Source of the DNA: Nitrospirota bacterium
GTDB lineage: Bacteria; Nitrospirota; Thermodesulfovibrionia; Thermodesulfovibrionales; JdFR-88
Reading direction: 5' to 3'
Assembly (NCBI GenBank): GCA_021813405.1
Contig: JAKAKS010000022.1
Coordinates: 62,001 to 126,000 of the forward strand
DNA: 64,000 nucleotides
Below are positions 1 through 8,841 of the stretch, in pieces (within the stretch, counting starts at the first letter, position 1; each line of letters starts with the position of its first letter). A model generated the notes under the pieces. The model was not told the origin of the DNA, did not search any database, and was given only the letters and a program-made list of their open reading frames with translations. Both the position numbers and the translations under genes were made by a program.

Positions 1-2270
1 TTAACGATATTAATTATGTAGCAGTCGATTATTCAAACAATGTGTGGGTTACAAGCGCAGCAGGATATAATTACACCCCGGTAACAGAAACAACACCTCC
101 GCGCTCTTACCCCGGCTGGGGCTATAACCCCGGCGGTGGAGGCGAAGGCAGTTATTGGGAGCCCGGGACGTCCAATATAGTGAACTGGTGGGACGGGGCG
201 ATAATAAAACTTAATACCACAAGCTGCGGCATGAACCAGAGCCAGTATCCGTATATTACATATTTCGATACATATAGCGGATCAGGCAACTCGCTAAGCA
301 GCCCCGGCCCAATCGCCGTGGACAAGGCCGGCAACCTCTGGGTTGTCGCATTGGAAGGCGGGTTCCCCAACTATGGGCAGTGGTTCAGCGTAAACACTGC
401 GGAATTCAGTCCTTCAACGGGCAATCTCATATCCCTGCCAAGCGGGGTCCCTGACCACGGGCTGCAGAACTTTAACTCACTGGCTGCGGACCCTGCCGGC
501 AATATATGGGCCTATGCCGGATTATCCGCTCCAGCCAACTATACCGGCACCCCTAATCTCAGCGAAATAGAACCGGGCGGACCGGTTTCAAATTATACGG
601 TACAATCAGCGGGAAGTTTAAACAATGACGCACTGGTCCCTTACAACGGGTCTCCGATGGCCGTTGACCCTTCAGGCAACATCTGGATCGTGAGCACGCC
701 ATACGCATATGTGCCTGGTAATTCTTCTTCAACTGTTTATGAATATGCTCCGGACGGCTCCCTGAAAAACAAGTATATTCTGGGCGTTACCGTGCCCGGA
801 TTTTTTGTTTCGAATGGGCCTGGGCAGATAGCATTCGATCCTTCAGGCAACGCCTGGGTGATAGGAAAAAACGCCAGCGGCGCTGAAGGCGTTATCGTAA
901 TAAACCCGCAATCAGCGGGGGGCCAGCAGGCCTTTTTCCAAGTACCCGACCCTGTTGCCATCACAAGTGGAAGTTATAGCTTAACCCCTCCAGGCGTAAG
1001 CTCTGTAAGCCCCGCGGCAAATGCAACCGGCGTAAGCACATCCTCGCCTGTCACGGCAACCTTCAGCGAGGCAATGAATCCTTCTACTATCAATTCGTCA
1101 ACATTCACCCTTACAGGCCCCAACGGGACTCAGGTGGCAGGAACAGTGATTTATAATGCCACCGCCAATACGGCAACCTTTACCCCGTCATTCCCGCTTA
1201 GCACCGGGACATCTTACACAGCCACAATAACGACGGGGGCCTACGGGGCCAGCAATCTGGCGCTTGCAAGCGCCTATCCGTGGAGTTTCACTACAACCGC
1301 GCCGGCCTCAGGCGGCACCAACACATTTACGATAGGTACCAATCCCGTGGGGATAGCCATCGACGCCTCCGGTAATATCTGGGTGGCTGATTCCGGCGAT
1401 GGTAATGTGGAAGAATTGAACCCGTCCGGCAGCGTAATAGGCACATTTGGCGGCGGCAATATAACGGGGGCGGGGTACATAGCCATAGACGCCTCCGGCA
1501 ATGTCTGGGTAACGCCAAGCAGTGGCAATTTAGCCATAACCGAATTGTTAAAAAGTTCGGGCTACAGCTATACACCAAGCACAACGTTTAATATGGGTAC
1601 GCCAAACAATAGCCCTGGGCGTATAGCAATAGACTCCTCCGGCAATGTCTGGGCGGCAAACACTTATACCGGCACACTGTACGAATTCCTGGCGCCAAAT
1701 TACAAAACATCGAACACATTCCCTGGCTCCATAGGTATTGCCACCGGCCTGGCAATTGACGCCTCCGGCAATGTGTGGGCTGGATATAATGGTTACGGCT
1801 ACGGCCAGGTAACCGAATTGTTGAGCTCAAGCTCATACAGTTCAAGTAACGGGTTTAGCAACTCAGACATGACAGGCGCGGAGGACATAGCGATTGACGC
1901 CTCCGGCAGCGCATGGGTAACAAATCAGGCTGGTTCAAATCCAACTACTTCCGCGGGAACTGCAGTTAAATTAACCGCGCCGTCAACTTACTCCGCGCTA
2001 TATACGGTGGGCAATGGCCCTGATGGCGTGGCGATAGACCACGCCGGCAATATCTGGGTGGCAAACAGCGGCAGCAATACGGTGGAAGAACTGGACCCAT
2101 CCGGCAATATCGTTAAAACATACTCCGTAGGAACAAACCCCGTAGATGTAGCCATCGACTCTTCCGGCGACGTGTGGGTTACCAATAACGGAGATGGCAC
2201 GGTGTCGGAGCTGGTGGGGGTTGCAACGGGGCCCCAGTTCTTCCCGTATGGCGGGCCGCAATTCCCCTAA
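1..2270 (+). CDS. NHL/streptogramin-lyase-like beta-propeller protein with Ig-like domain (5' truncated by window edge)
   Basis: The reading frame is open to the left edge: codons before the first GTG at 42 still encode a propeller repeat (VAVDYSNNVWVT), so the true start lies outside the window. The visible part has many repeats of the type A(I/V)D-x-SGN-(I/V)WV, as in NHL and Vgb/streptogramin-lyase-like propellers, in two blocks at about residues 1-310 and 420-742. Between them is an SbsA-type Ig-like domain (about 315-415, SPAANATGVSTSSPVTATFS). Such proteins are normally secreted or surface exposed and bind ligands or act structurally; real lyase activity cannot be assumed. No sorting signal is seen at the C-terminus, which ends soon after the last blade. 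Family assignment is firm, function unknown. Confidence 0.8.
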   Translation, partial: NDINYVAVDYSNNVWVTSAAGYNYTPVTETTPPRSYPGWGYNPGGGGEGSYWEPGTSNIVNWWDGAIIKLNTTSCGMNQSQYPYITYFDTYSGSGNSLSSPGPIAVDKAGNLWVVALEGGFPNYGQWFSVNTAEFSPSTGNLISLPSGVPDHGLQNFNSLAADPAGNIWAYAGLSAPANYTGTPNLSEIEPGGPVSNYTVQSAGSLNNDALVPYNGSPMAVDPSGNIWIVSTPYAYVPGNSSSTVYEYAPDGSLKNKYILGVTVPGFFVSNGPGQIAFDPSGNAWVIGKNASGAEGVIVINPQSAGGQQAFFQVPDPVAITSGSYSLTPPGVSSVSPAANATGVSTSSPVTATFSEAMNPSTINSSTFTLTGPNGTQVAGTVIYNATANTATFTPSFPLSTGTSYTATITTGAYGASNLALASAYPWSFTTTAPASGGTNTFTIGTNPVGIAIDASGNIWVADSGDGNVEELNPSGSVIGTFGGGNITGAGYIAIDASGNVWVTPSSGNLAITELLKSSGYSYTPSTTFNMGTPNNSPGRIAIDSSGNVWAANTYTGTLYEFLAPNYKTSNTFPGSIGIATGLAIDASGNVWAGYNGYGYGQVTELLSSSSYSSSNGFSNSDMTGAEDIAIDASGSAWVTNQAGSNPTTSAGTAVKLTAPSTYSALYTVGNGPDGVAIDHAGNIWVANSGSNTVEELDPSGNIVKTYSVGTNPVDVAIDSSGDVWVTNNGDGTVSELVGVATGPQFFPYGGPQFP

Positions 2271-2289
2271 AGGGAAAAGCTGGTACTCC

Positions 2290-2319
2290 GGCGGGGGGCG
2301 GCGCCAGCCGCCACCCGCC
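2290..2319 (+). terminator. GC-rich hairpin after the propeller gene, possible terminator
   Basis: Arms GGCGGG-GGCGGC and GCCGCC-CCCGCC pair around a GCCA loop with one mismatch position. It begins about 20 bases after the stop codon. No T-run follows, only AT-rich sequence, so it may act as a transcript end stabiliser or weak terminator. Confidence 0.4.
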
Positions 2320-2411
2320 AAATATATATTAAGGTAAGGGGTATCAGGTGTACTCCTCACCCATTCGCCACTTTTTATTCCTCACACCAATGCAAGCCAT
2401 GCCATGAACTT

Positions 2412-2441
2412 CATGACATATGTCATATGGACAATGTCATG
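2412..2441. repeat. Palindromic element, copy 1 (CATGACAT-N14-ATGTCATG)
   Basis: Perfect 8-bp inverted arms CATGACAT and ATGTCATG are separated by exactly 14 bases. Two further copies with identical arms and identical spacing lie at 26116-26145 and 37691-37720, all three between genes. Here the palindrome is followed about 47 bases later by GGCCACCCCTTCA (2488-2500), which also follows copy 2. Confidence 0.75.
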
Positions 2442-2691
2442 GCAGGGCATGTTATTTATGAAGCGGCGCAACCCGCCCCGGGCCTTCGGCCACCCCTTCA
2501 GGGCGGGGGACTCTCCTGCTCCTTGGACGAGAGAGGGCCTTAAAAATTTTCTTTTATGAAGATGGAACAGACGGAACAAAAATTTGGCCGCAAGCCGCCG
2601 AAAAATAAAGATTATCCGGAAAAGGCCGGAACATATAAAAAAGAAAGGGATAAAAGGAGGCGTAACGGTGCGGGAAAGCGATAATAAAAAG

Positions 2692-3054
2692 CTACAGGCC
2701 CAGCTCTTTTTTAATCCAGGCTTCCACTTCCCCGTTTATGGGGTACATCCCCATCACGTCCTGGCCGGCGCCCTCTCGGACAGCCCTTTCAAGCAGGGCC
2801 ATGGGAGCATCTGTTATTTCCGCAATGGTTTTTGTGGTGAAGTTAAATGTTTTAAGCAGCATCAGGATTGGGGCGGGCAAGCCCTGCATGTACTCGATAT
2901 AAAAAGAAAAGCCCTGGGTCTCCTTGCAGGCCTCCACGTTGCCGCCGGGGGCCACGAACCTGGGCTTCATTATAATTTTTGGGGTAACGTCAAACCGTAC
3001 GTTCCGCGCAAAAACACCGTTTCCTTTAAGCCGTTTTATCTCGATTTCCAGCAT
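2692..3054 (-). CDS. Hypothetical protein, 120 aa
   Basis: A small soluble protein with no domain I recognise. It starts MLEIEIKRLKG and ends WIKKELGL, with a mixed alpha/beta composition and no signal peptide or membrane segment. It lies 27 bases downstream of the hypothetical gene at 3082-3453 on the same strand, so the two probably form a bicistronic operon. Amino-acid usage is natural for a real protein, whereas the long opposite-strand frame over the same DNA has biased composition and is rejected. No function can be proposed. Confidence 0.55.
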   Translation of the reverse strand: MLEIEIKRLKGNGVFARNVRFDVTPKIIMKPRFVAPGGNVEACKETQGFSFYIEYMQGLPAPILMLLKTFNFTTKTIAEITDAPMALLERAVREGAGQDVMGMYPINGEVEAWIKKELGL

Positions 3055-3081
3055 GGCGTCAATTCCCCGGCCCGGCGGCGC

Positions 3082-3453
3082 TCAGGCGTTTCCGGACTGG
3101 CCGGTCTCTTCCTTGAATTTCTCTATAGCGGCAAGCTCCACGTCGTCAAGCATCTCCTGCCTGGCCCTCGCGAGTTTTTCGACGGGCAGTTTCAGCTTTT
3201 TTGCAAGCTTTTCAAGCGGTTCCTGCTTTGCAAAATGCATCTCGGCTATGATGACCTTGAGGGCGTCATCCAGGATGCTCTCCCTGGCCTCCGCATCCTT
3301 CACTTCCAACAGTTTTGCGGCCTCCTCAAAACCCAGGCCCTGCCCAACGGCGGTTTTTATCCGGTTTACGGACTCCGTGTAAAGCCTGTCCTCCTCGGAC
3401 TCCGGCAGGCCGCTATACCAGGCGTCATCAGTTTTCTTGGGCTCTTCAGGCAT
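3082..3453 (-). CDS. Hypothetical helical protein, about 123 aa
   Basis: A charged, helix-rich protein starting MPEEPKKTDDAW, with repeated Lys/Glu/Leu segments (KLAKKLKLPVEKLARARQEML) that suggest helical bundles or a small binding domain. I placed the start at ATG 3453; a TTG-initiated form would begin at 3516 but adds an unlikely Cys-rich stretch. It is first in a two-gene minus-strand unit with 2692-3054 and diverges from the phosphorylase gene at 3540. There is no signal peptide or recognised family. Confidence 0.6.
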   Translation of the reverse strand: MPEEPKKTDDAWYSGLPESEEDRLYTESVNRIKTAVGQGLGFEEAAKLLEVKDAEARESILDDALKVIIAEMHFAKQEPLEKLAKKLKLPVEKLARARQEMLDDVELAAIEKFKEETGQSGNA

Positions 3454-3539
3454 GCAGATATGATAACACAGAGCGCCGGCGCGAGTTGCCGAACTTAAAG
3501 CTTGTATATCTGGCAAGGATTACATAAAATTTTAGACAA

Positions 3540-5270
3540 ATGGAACATATCGAATCCCCGGTTGCGGAATTTATGAAGTCCCCCAAGATCGCCTATTTCT
3601 CCATGGAGATAGGGATTTTAAACGACATGCACACTTACAGCGGCGGCCTTGGCGTGCTTGCCGGAGACACCATCCGCTCCGCAGCGGACCTGAAAATACC
3701 GCTTCTGGCCGTGACCCTGCTTTCCAAAAAAGGGTATTTCAGGCAGGCCATAGACCCTGCCGGCAATCAGTCCGAAGGGCCTGCGGATTGGGACCCGGCC
3801 AAATTCACGGAGCCGCTGCCTGAAAAAATCTACCTGGAGGTCGAAGGCAGGCAAGTGGCCGTAAAGGCCTGGCTTTTTGTCCAGAAGAGCATCACGGGCG
3901 GCAAAGTGCCAATCCTTTTCCTGGACACGGACCTGCCGGAGAACGCACAGACAGACAGGGAAATCACCTGGCACCTTTACGGAGGCGACGAACGCTACCG
4001 GCTGAAGCAGGAGATGGTGCTTGGAATGGGCGGGGTGAGAATATTAAGGAAGCTGGGGTTCGATATCCGCAAATACCACATGAATGAAGGGCACGCAAGC
4101 CTCCTTACGCTGGAGCTGCTTCTGGAGCACCAGCGGGACATAGAATCCGTATGGGACGAGGACCTGGTGTGGGACGTGGACAAGGTAAAAGAGATGTGCG
4201 TGTTTACCACACATACGCCCGTTGAGGCCGGGCACGACCGGTTTTCCTACGAGCTGGTAAAAGACGTGCTGGGCGAGATAATCCCGCTGCGTGTCCTTAA
4301 AAAACTGGCCGGCCAGGAAAAGCTGAACATGACCCACCTTGCCCTGAACCTTACGGAATACGTAAACGGGGTGGCCAAGAAGCACAAGGAAGTTTCCATG
4401 ATGATGTTTCCGGGGTACGAGTTTTCGTCAATTACAAACGGGGTGCATTCGTTTACCTGGACGCACAAGAACCTCCGCCTGCTCTATGACAAGCACCTGC
4501 CCGGCTGGGCAAACGAGCCGGAACTTTTCGTCCGGGTAGACAGGCTGCCCGAAGACGAGCTGTGGGCGGCGCACATGGCCTGCAAGCGGGAACTTATAGA
4601 TCTGGTGAACCGTAAAACCGGTTCCAGCATGAACTGCGATACCCTGACCATCGGGTTTGCCAGGCGGGCCACTGCCTACAAGCGGGGGACGCTTGTTTTC
4701 AGGGACCTGGAGCGCCTGGCGCGCATAGGCGCCGGAAAAATCCAGCTTGTGTTTGCGGGCAAGGCCCATCCCAAGGACACCCCCGGCAAGGCCGGCATAA
4801 AAAAGATATTCGATTGCATCGCCGGGCTGAAGGGCAAGGTAGAAGCGGCATATCTGCCCGATTACGATATGGAGCTGGCCCTGACGCTGGTATCCGGGGT
4901 GGATATATGGCTGAACACTCCGCGGCCGCCAAGGGAGGCCTCCGGCACCTCCGGGATGAAGGCGGCGCACAACGGCGTACCCAATTTCAGCATCCTGGAC
5001 GGCTGGTGGATAGAGGGCCACATAGAAGGGTATACCGGCTGGGCAATCGGCTCCGTTTATACGGAAGGCGCGGATGTTTCGGAAGAAGAGCGCGACGCCC
5101 AGGACGCGGAGGACCTGTACCGCAAGCTGGAAGAGATAATCATCCCCACCTATTACAACAACAGACATCTGTGGATACGGATTATGCAGAATGCCATAGG
5201 CAAGAACGCCTATTATTTCAATACCCACCGCATGATGCTGAGGTATGTAACCGAGGCATATATCCGGTAG
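3540..5270 (+). CDS. glgP: Alpha-glucan (glycogen/maltodextrin) phosphorylase, GT35 family
   Basis: Releases glucose-1-phosphate from alpha-1,4-glucans with phosphate, using pyridoxal phosphate; cytosolic. The N-terminus (IAYFSMEIGI, then HTYSGGLGVLAGD) is diagnostic for the alpha-glucan phosphorylase family, and the C-terminal EASGTSGMKAAHNG around residues 466-478 holds the lysine expected to bind PLP. At 576 residues it is the compact form, shorter than the roughly 800-residue glycogen phosphorylases. The ATG at 3540 gives an N-terminus of ordinary length. The selenoprotein candidate follows 50 bases downstream on the same strand. A lone CBM48 protein at 28551 suggests other glucan metabolism in this organism. 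Confidence 0.92.
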   Translation: MEHIESPVAEFMKSPKIAYFSMEIGILNDMHTYSGGLGVLAGDTIRSAADLKIPLLAVTLLSKKGYFRQAIDPAGNQSEGPADWDPAKFTEPLPEKIYLEVEGRQVAVKAWLFVQKSITGGKVPILFLDTDLPENAQTDREITWHLYGGDERYRLKQEMVLGMGGVRILRKLGFDIRKYHMNEGHASLLTLELLLEHQRDIESVWDEDLVWDVDKVKEMCVFTTHTPVEAGHDRFSYELVKDVLGEIIPLRVLKKLAGQEKLNMTHLALNLTEYVNGVAKKHKEVSMMMFPGYEFSSITNGVHSFTWTHKNLRLLYDKHLPGWANEPELFVRVDRLPEDELWAAHMACKRELIDLVNRKTGSSMNCDTLTIGFARRATAYKRGTLVFRDLERLARIGAGKIQLVFAGKAHPKDTPGKAGIKKIFDCIAGLKGKVEAAYLPDYDMELALTLVSGVDIWLNTPRPPREASGTSGMKAAHNGVPNFSILDGWWIEGHIEGYTGWAIGSVYTEGADVSEEERDAQDAEDLYRKLEEIIIPTYYNNRHLWIRIMQNAIGKNAYYFNTHRMMLRYVTEAYIR

Positions 5271-5320
5271 CACACAGGATAGTAACGGGATAACGGCAGC
5301 ACCGGAAAGGAGGAAGGAAC

Positions 5321-5923
5321 ATGGCACATATCAAGTGGGAGAGCGATCACTCAGAAGCGCTGGCCAGGGCGGCGCAAAGCGGCAAGCCTGTATACCACGA
5401 TTTCTGGTTTCAGGGCTGAGCGGGCTGCAACAGGATGAATACGGTTTCGTATTCAAACGAAGCAGTCCAGAATTTCATCATAAACGAGTTTGTGCCCCTC
5501 AAAATGGAGGTTTCTTTTACAAGGCCATATGAGCTGATGGAAAGGTACATGGTAAGGTGGACGCCAACGCTGCTGGTGGAGGACGCGGAAGGAAAGGTGC
5601 AGCACCAGATGGTGGGCTTTGTGCCGCCGGACGATCTTCTTGCGCATCTGAAGCTTGGCAAGGGCATGTTCTATTTCAATTCCGGCAAGCTGGAGGAAGC
5701 CGCCGGATGGTTCCGGCGTGTTTTTGAGGAGCATCCCAAATCAGGGCCCGCCCCGGAGGCGGTGTTTTATCTGGGTGTGGCCGGATACAGGCTCACCCAT
5801 AAGCCCTCACACCTGCGTACTGCCTACGATACGCTTTTGGCCGGCTACCCGGAGAGCGAATGGAGCAGGAGGGCCGTGGCTTACTCGGCCATCCCCAAGG
5901 AGGAACAGCCGGCCCACGCATGA
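5321..5923 (+). CDS. Thioredoxin-fold/TPR-like selenoprotein candidate with in-frame TGA (Sec33)
   Basis: The frame starts at ATG 5321 behind a strong AGGAGG-type ribosome site (5307-5312) and reads MAHIKWESDHSEALARAA...PVYHDFWFQG, then TGA at 5417-5419, then AGCNRMNTVSYSNEAV and on to the stop at 5923. Read as selenocysteine, the TGA gives a UxxC motif (Sec33, Cys36) exactly where thioredoxins carry CxxC, preceded by the expected hydrophobic strand and followed by the cis-Pro strand RWTPTLLVEDAEG. The C-terminal third (GMFYFNSGKLEEAAGWFRRVFEEHPKSGPAPEA) is TPR-like. A hairpin at 5436-5455 fits a bacterial SECIS. A shorter protein starting at ATG 5435 would lack a proper ribosome site and the first strand and active site. 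Total 200 residues with Sec. A sequencing error or a stop mutation at TGC/TGT is the alternative. Confidence 0.82.
5436..5455 (+). promoter_or_regulatory. SECIS-like hairpin
   Basis: Eight base pairs (TGAATACG with CGTATTCA) close a four-base GTTT loop. The loop begins 24 nt after the TGA and its first base is G. Both match the rules generally used for bacterial SECIS elements: apical loop about 16-37 nt from the UGA and a G among the first two loop bases. The hairpin lies within the coding frame, as expected in bacteria. Confidence 0.72.
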
Positions 5924-5931
5924 GAGAAAGG

Positions 5932-5956
5932 ACCGGCCTGGACCGGTTTACTTTTT
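5932..5956 (+). terminator. Possible terminator after the selenoprotein gene
   Basis: ACCGG and CCGGT pair around a six-base loop, then TTTACTTTTT follows. It sits in the short convergent gap and overlaps the 3' end of the epimerase gene on the other strand. Confidence 0.4.
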
Positions 5957-7000
5957 GAAGTACGCCCTGTACCAGTCCACAAACAGGCGTATGCCGGTTT
6001 GGATTGAGGTGTCAGGCTTGAAACCCGCGTCCTTTACCAGGGCGTCGATATCTGCGTAGGTGGCCGGGACGTCCCCCGCCTGTATGGGCAGAAGGTTCTT
6101 TTGCGCCTTAATGCCCAGGCAGTCCTCCAGGGCCTCTATGAACTGGGTAAGCTCAACCGGGTTGTTATTGCCAATGTTGTAAAGCTTGTAAGGCGCGTAG
6201 CTGGAAGAGGAGTCCGGCCGGTCACCGTTCCATTCCGGATCCGGGGCCGGTATTACGTTTAATACGCGCGCCACGCCTTCCACGATGTCATCGATGTAAG
6301 TAAAATCCCTTTTCATCTTTCCGTAGTTGAATACATCGATGGGCCTTCCCTCCAGTATCGCCCTGGTGAACAGGAAGAGGGCCATATCAGGCCTGCCCCA
6401 CGGCCCGTAAACCGTGAAGAACCTGAGCCCGGTGGTGGGAATTTTATAGAGGCTGGAATATGAGTGGGCCATCAGTTCATTTGCCTTTTTGGTGGCCGCG
6501 TAAAGAGACACCGGGTGGTTTACGTTGTCGCGCACCGAAAACGGCATCTTTGTATTTGCGCCGTAAACCGAGCTGGAGGAGGCATAAACCAGGTGTTTTA
6601 CATCATTATGCCTGCACCCCTCAAGGATATTGAGGAAACCCATGACATTGCTGTTTATATAAGCATAAGGGTCTTTCAGGCTGTGCCTTACGCCGGCCTG
6701 CGCGGCAAGATTGACCACGGCGTCAAATTTGCCGCCGGCAAAGAGCGCTGCCATATGCTGCCTGTCCTCAAGGTCCAGTTTTATGAACCTGTAACCTGCA
6801 TGCCTGCCGCTTTGGACGGGCTTGCCGTACTCTATCTTGTCCTTTTCTATCCCGCTTTCCCGCAGCCTGTCATATTTAAGATTTACGTCGTAATAGTTGT
6901 TAATGTTATCTATGCCGGTTACTTCATCCCCGCGCTCAAGGAGCTTTTTGGCAAGATGAAACCCGATGAAACCGGCCGCCCCGGTTATCAAAACCCTCAT
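5948..7000 (-). CDS. NAD-dependent epimerase, probable UDP-glucuronate 4-epimerase
   Basis: An extended short-chain dehydrogenase/reductase that interconverts the 4-epimers of a UDP-sugar, most likely UDP-glucuronate to UDP-galacturonate for surface polysaccharide. The N-terminal GAAGFIG (residues 7-13) binds [11 protein letters not shown] holds the catalytic Ser region, and YAATKKANE carries the YxxxK pair. [18 protein letters not shown] and [22 protein letters not shown] are typical of the glucuronate 4-epimerase branch. Its 350 residues match the family. It diverges from the polysaccharide cluster starting at 7196 and probably supplies a sugar donor to it. Exact substrate remains inferred. 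Confidence 0.85.
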   Translation of the reverse strand: MRVLITGAAGFIGFHLAKKLLERGDEVTGIDNINNYYDVNLKYDRLRESGIEKDKIEYGKPVQSGRHAGYRFIKLDLEDRQHMAALFAGGKFDAVVNLAAQAGVRHSLKDPYAYINSNVMGFLNILEGCRHNDVKHLVYASSSSVYGANTKMPFSVRDNVNHPVSLYAATKKANELMAHSYSSLYKIPTTGLRFFTVYGPWGRPDMALFLFTRAILEGRPIDVFNYGKMKRDFTYIDDIVEGVARVLNVIPAPDPEWNGDRPDSSSSYAPYKLYNIGNNNPVELTQFIEALEDCLGIKAQKNLLPIQAGDVPATYADIDALVKDAGFKPDTSIQTGIRLFVDWYRAYFKK

Positions 7001-7195
7001 CCATTACCGCCTTTCAACGTAATTGCTTTGAATTTAAACAGTTTTTGAAGGTATATTATATATTTTAAGGCAAGATTCCTTAAAGGACAAGCGGGATTAA
7101 CGGGACGCTAAACCAGTGCTCTTAAGTTTTTGCTGTGCAAAGGCGGGGTCCGAAGGCAAGTTTGGAAACAAGACTCTAAGTTATAATCAAATATA

Positions 7196-8797
7196 ATGTC
7201 CAAAGGCCTTAATTCGCACTTAAAAACCGCTGTAAAGAGCAGTACGCTTATCCTCGTAGCCGCAGCAGCAAGCCAATTCCTCTGGTTTTGCATAAAGATA
7301 CTGATCATCAGAAATACTACCAAAGTGGAATTCGGAATTTATTCGCTTATGCTTACTATATTCGGTATTCTTGCCGCAGTTGTCCCTTTGGGTGTGCCAA
7401 CAGGAGTTTTGAGATTTGTGTCTATAAATCAGGGGGCGGACAAAAAGGCTGAAGCGGATGAAATATCAAAGGCCGGAACTCAATTGACTTTAGGCCTTGG
7501 GCTGGCTGCTTTTGTCTTGATATATCTTTTTTCCGGCCAGATAGCCCGGAATGTTTTTTATACCCCTGAGCTGGCCGGGCCTTTAAAAATGATATCTATC
7601 CTGCTGCCCTTTTCAATATATTCCGCCCTCGTTTTAAACGTACTGCTTGGCAATGGATTTATACGCCAGAAAATTTTTAATGACATTCTAATGCCCGTTT
7701 TTTACGTTCTTTTGGTTTTTTTGGCACTCCGGCTTCACGCGCGTTTTCAGGGGATCCTGTTTGCTTACGTATTATCGAGTCTGTCAGTTTTCCTTTTCAT
7801 TATAGCATTCGGTTTTACGAAACTTGGGAGCGCCTCCCTGATGCCGTTTGCAATGCACAGCCCAATGGCCGGAACGACACGTAATCGCAGACATTGGGAG
7901 TTACTGAAATTTTCCATCCCCTTGCAGGTTGACATTGCAACCTATATGGTTATTTCGTGGACCGACACCTTAATGGTTGGCAGATATGTAAACGCCCAGG
8001 CTGTAGGCACATATAACGTGAGCGTAACCCTTAGTAACCTGCTTGTTTTTCCAATTAACGCTCTTTTCTTTGTCTTTTTGCCCATAGCGGGTGAGCTATA
8101 CGCAAATGGAGGTGGGGAACTTAAAAGGGCTTACCAGGTGCTTACTAAATGGATTTTTGCCATTACCCTGCCTTTATTCTTTGTCCTTTTTTTCTTTCCG
8201 GAGATGTGTATAACCACCCTTTTTGGCACGCGTTTTCTGGCTGCCGCCATGCCCCTGAGATTTCTGGCCATTGGTCTTCTGGTAAACGTCTTTTGCGGCT
8301 TAAACGCACCTCTTGTGATGGTGATGGGCCTATCTCGAGATATCATGAAAATTTCCACAATAGGGGCGGTGTTTAATATTGCATTGAATTATGTACTGGT
8401 AAAAAGGATTGGCTTGGGGCTGGCTGGTGCTGCGGTTTCTACCATGTCCTCTAATATCCTGCTTAATCTCCTTTATTCATTAAAGCTTTACCGGCACAGC
8501 CGGATACATCCGTTTTCCTCCGCATACCTTAAACCTATTTCGGGAGCAGCTATATCCGGACTGCTCATCTACGCAGCGGCAAAAAGCCTTCCGCTTCCCT
8601 ACTGGTTGCTGCCTGTTTACTTTCTCCTCTTCATCATCGGTTACGGAGCCAGCCTCCTTTTTACAAAGAGCATCGAGGAAGAGGATATTTTTATTTTTGA
8701 GAGGGTGCTGAACAGGCTTGGGGCCAACCCAAAATACGCCGCGGCTCTTTTAGGGCGGTTTGCACCCAAAATTGCAAAACCCCGCGCCGATATGTGA
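7196..8797 (+). CDS. Polysaccharide flippase, Wzx/MATE-like
   Basis: Moves lipid-linked oligosaccharide repeat units across the inner membrane. The 533-residue protein has about 12-14 hydrophobic segments with the usual start ([27 protein letters not shown]) and the conserved central helix region around [25 protein letters not shown]. It opens a long plus-strand polysaccharide cluster. The start at ATG 7196 has no clear ribosome site, but the next candidates would remove the first helix. The gene overlaps the open frame upstream of gmd by a few bases only. Confidence 0.85.
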   Translation: MSKGLNSHLKTAVKSSTLILVAAAASQFLWFCIKILIIRNTTKVEFGIYSLMLTIFGILAAVVPLGVPTGVLRFVSINQGADKKAEADEISKAGTQLTLGLGLAAFVLIYLFSGQIARNVFYTPELAGPLKMISILLPFSIYSALVLNVLLGNGFIRQKIFNDILMPVFYVLLVFLALRLHARFQGILFAYVLSSLSVFLFIIAFGFTKLGSASLMPFAMHSPMAGTTRNRRHWELLKFSIPLQVDIATYMVISWTDTLMVGRYVNAQAVGTYNVSVTLSNLLVFPINALFFVFLPIAGELYANGGGELKRAYQVLTKWIFAITLPLFFVLFFFPEMCITTLFGTRFLAAAMPLRFLAIGLLVNVFCGLNAPLVMVMGLSRDIMKISTIGAVFNIALNYVLVKRIGLGLAGAAVSTMSSNILLNLLYSLKLYRHSRIHPFSSAYLKPISGAAISGLLIYAAAKSLPLPYWLLPVYFLLFIIGYGASLLFTKSIEEEDIFIFERVLNRLGANPKYAAALLGRFAPKIAKPRADM

Positions 8798-8841
8798 TAA
8801 TTTTAATAACTTTATCGCTATATAGTTTAGAACTTCACGCT

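Larger units (their letters stand above)
2271..2691. other. Intergenic region with GC hairpins and one copy of the 30-bp palindromic element
   Basis: This 420-base gap lies between the 3' ends of two convergent units. It holds a strong hairpin just after the propeller gene stop, a copy of the palindrome element at 2412-2441, and a second GC-rich hairpin whose arms CCCGCCC (2472-2478) and GGGCGGG (2501-2507) enclose a small GGCC-TTC-GGCC stem. No coding frame here looks real. Confidence 0.6.

Noticed and set aside
2584-3498. 304-residue plus-strand frame over the two small hypothetical genes
   Set aside because: Composition (many Phe, Leu, Gly, His, Arg) is that of an antisense frame, and the minus-strand frames give natural helical proteins with sensible starts.
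4428-5327. 299-residue minus-strand frame inside glgP
   Set aside because: Entirely antisense to a well-conserved phosphorylase; no motif.
5435-5923. Shorter gene starting at ATG 5435 with no recoding
   Set aside because: Removes the first strand and active site of the thioredoxin fold and lacks a good ribosome site, while ATG 5321 has a strong one.
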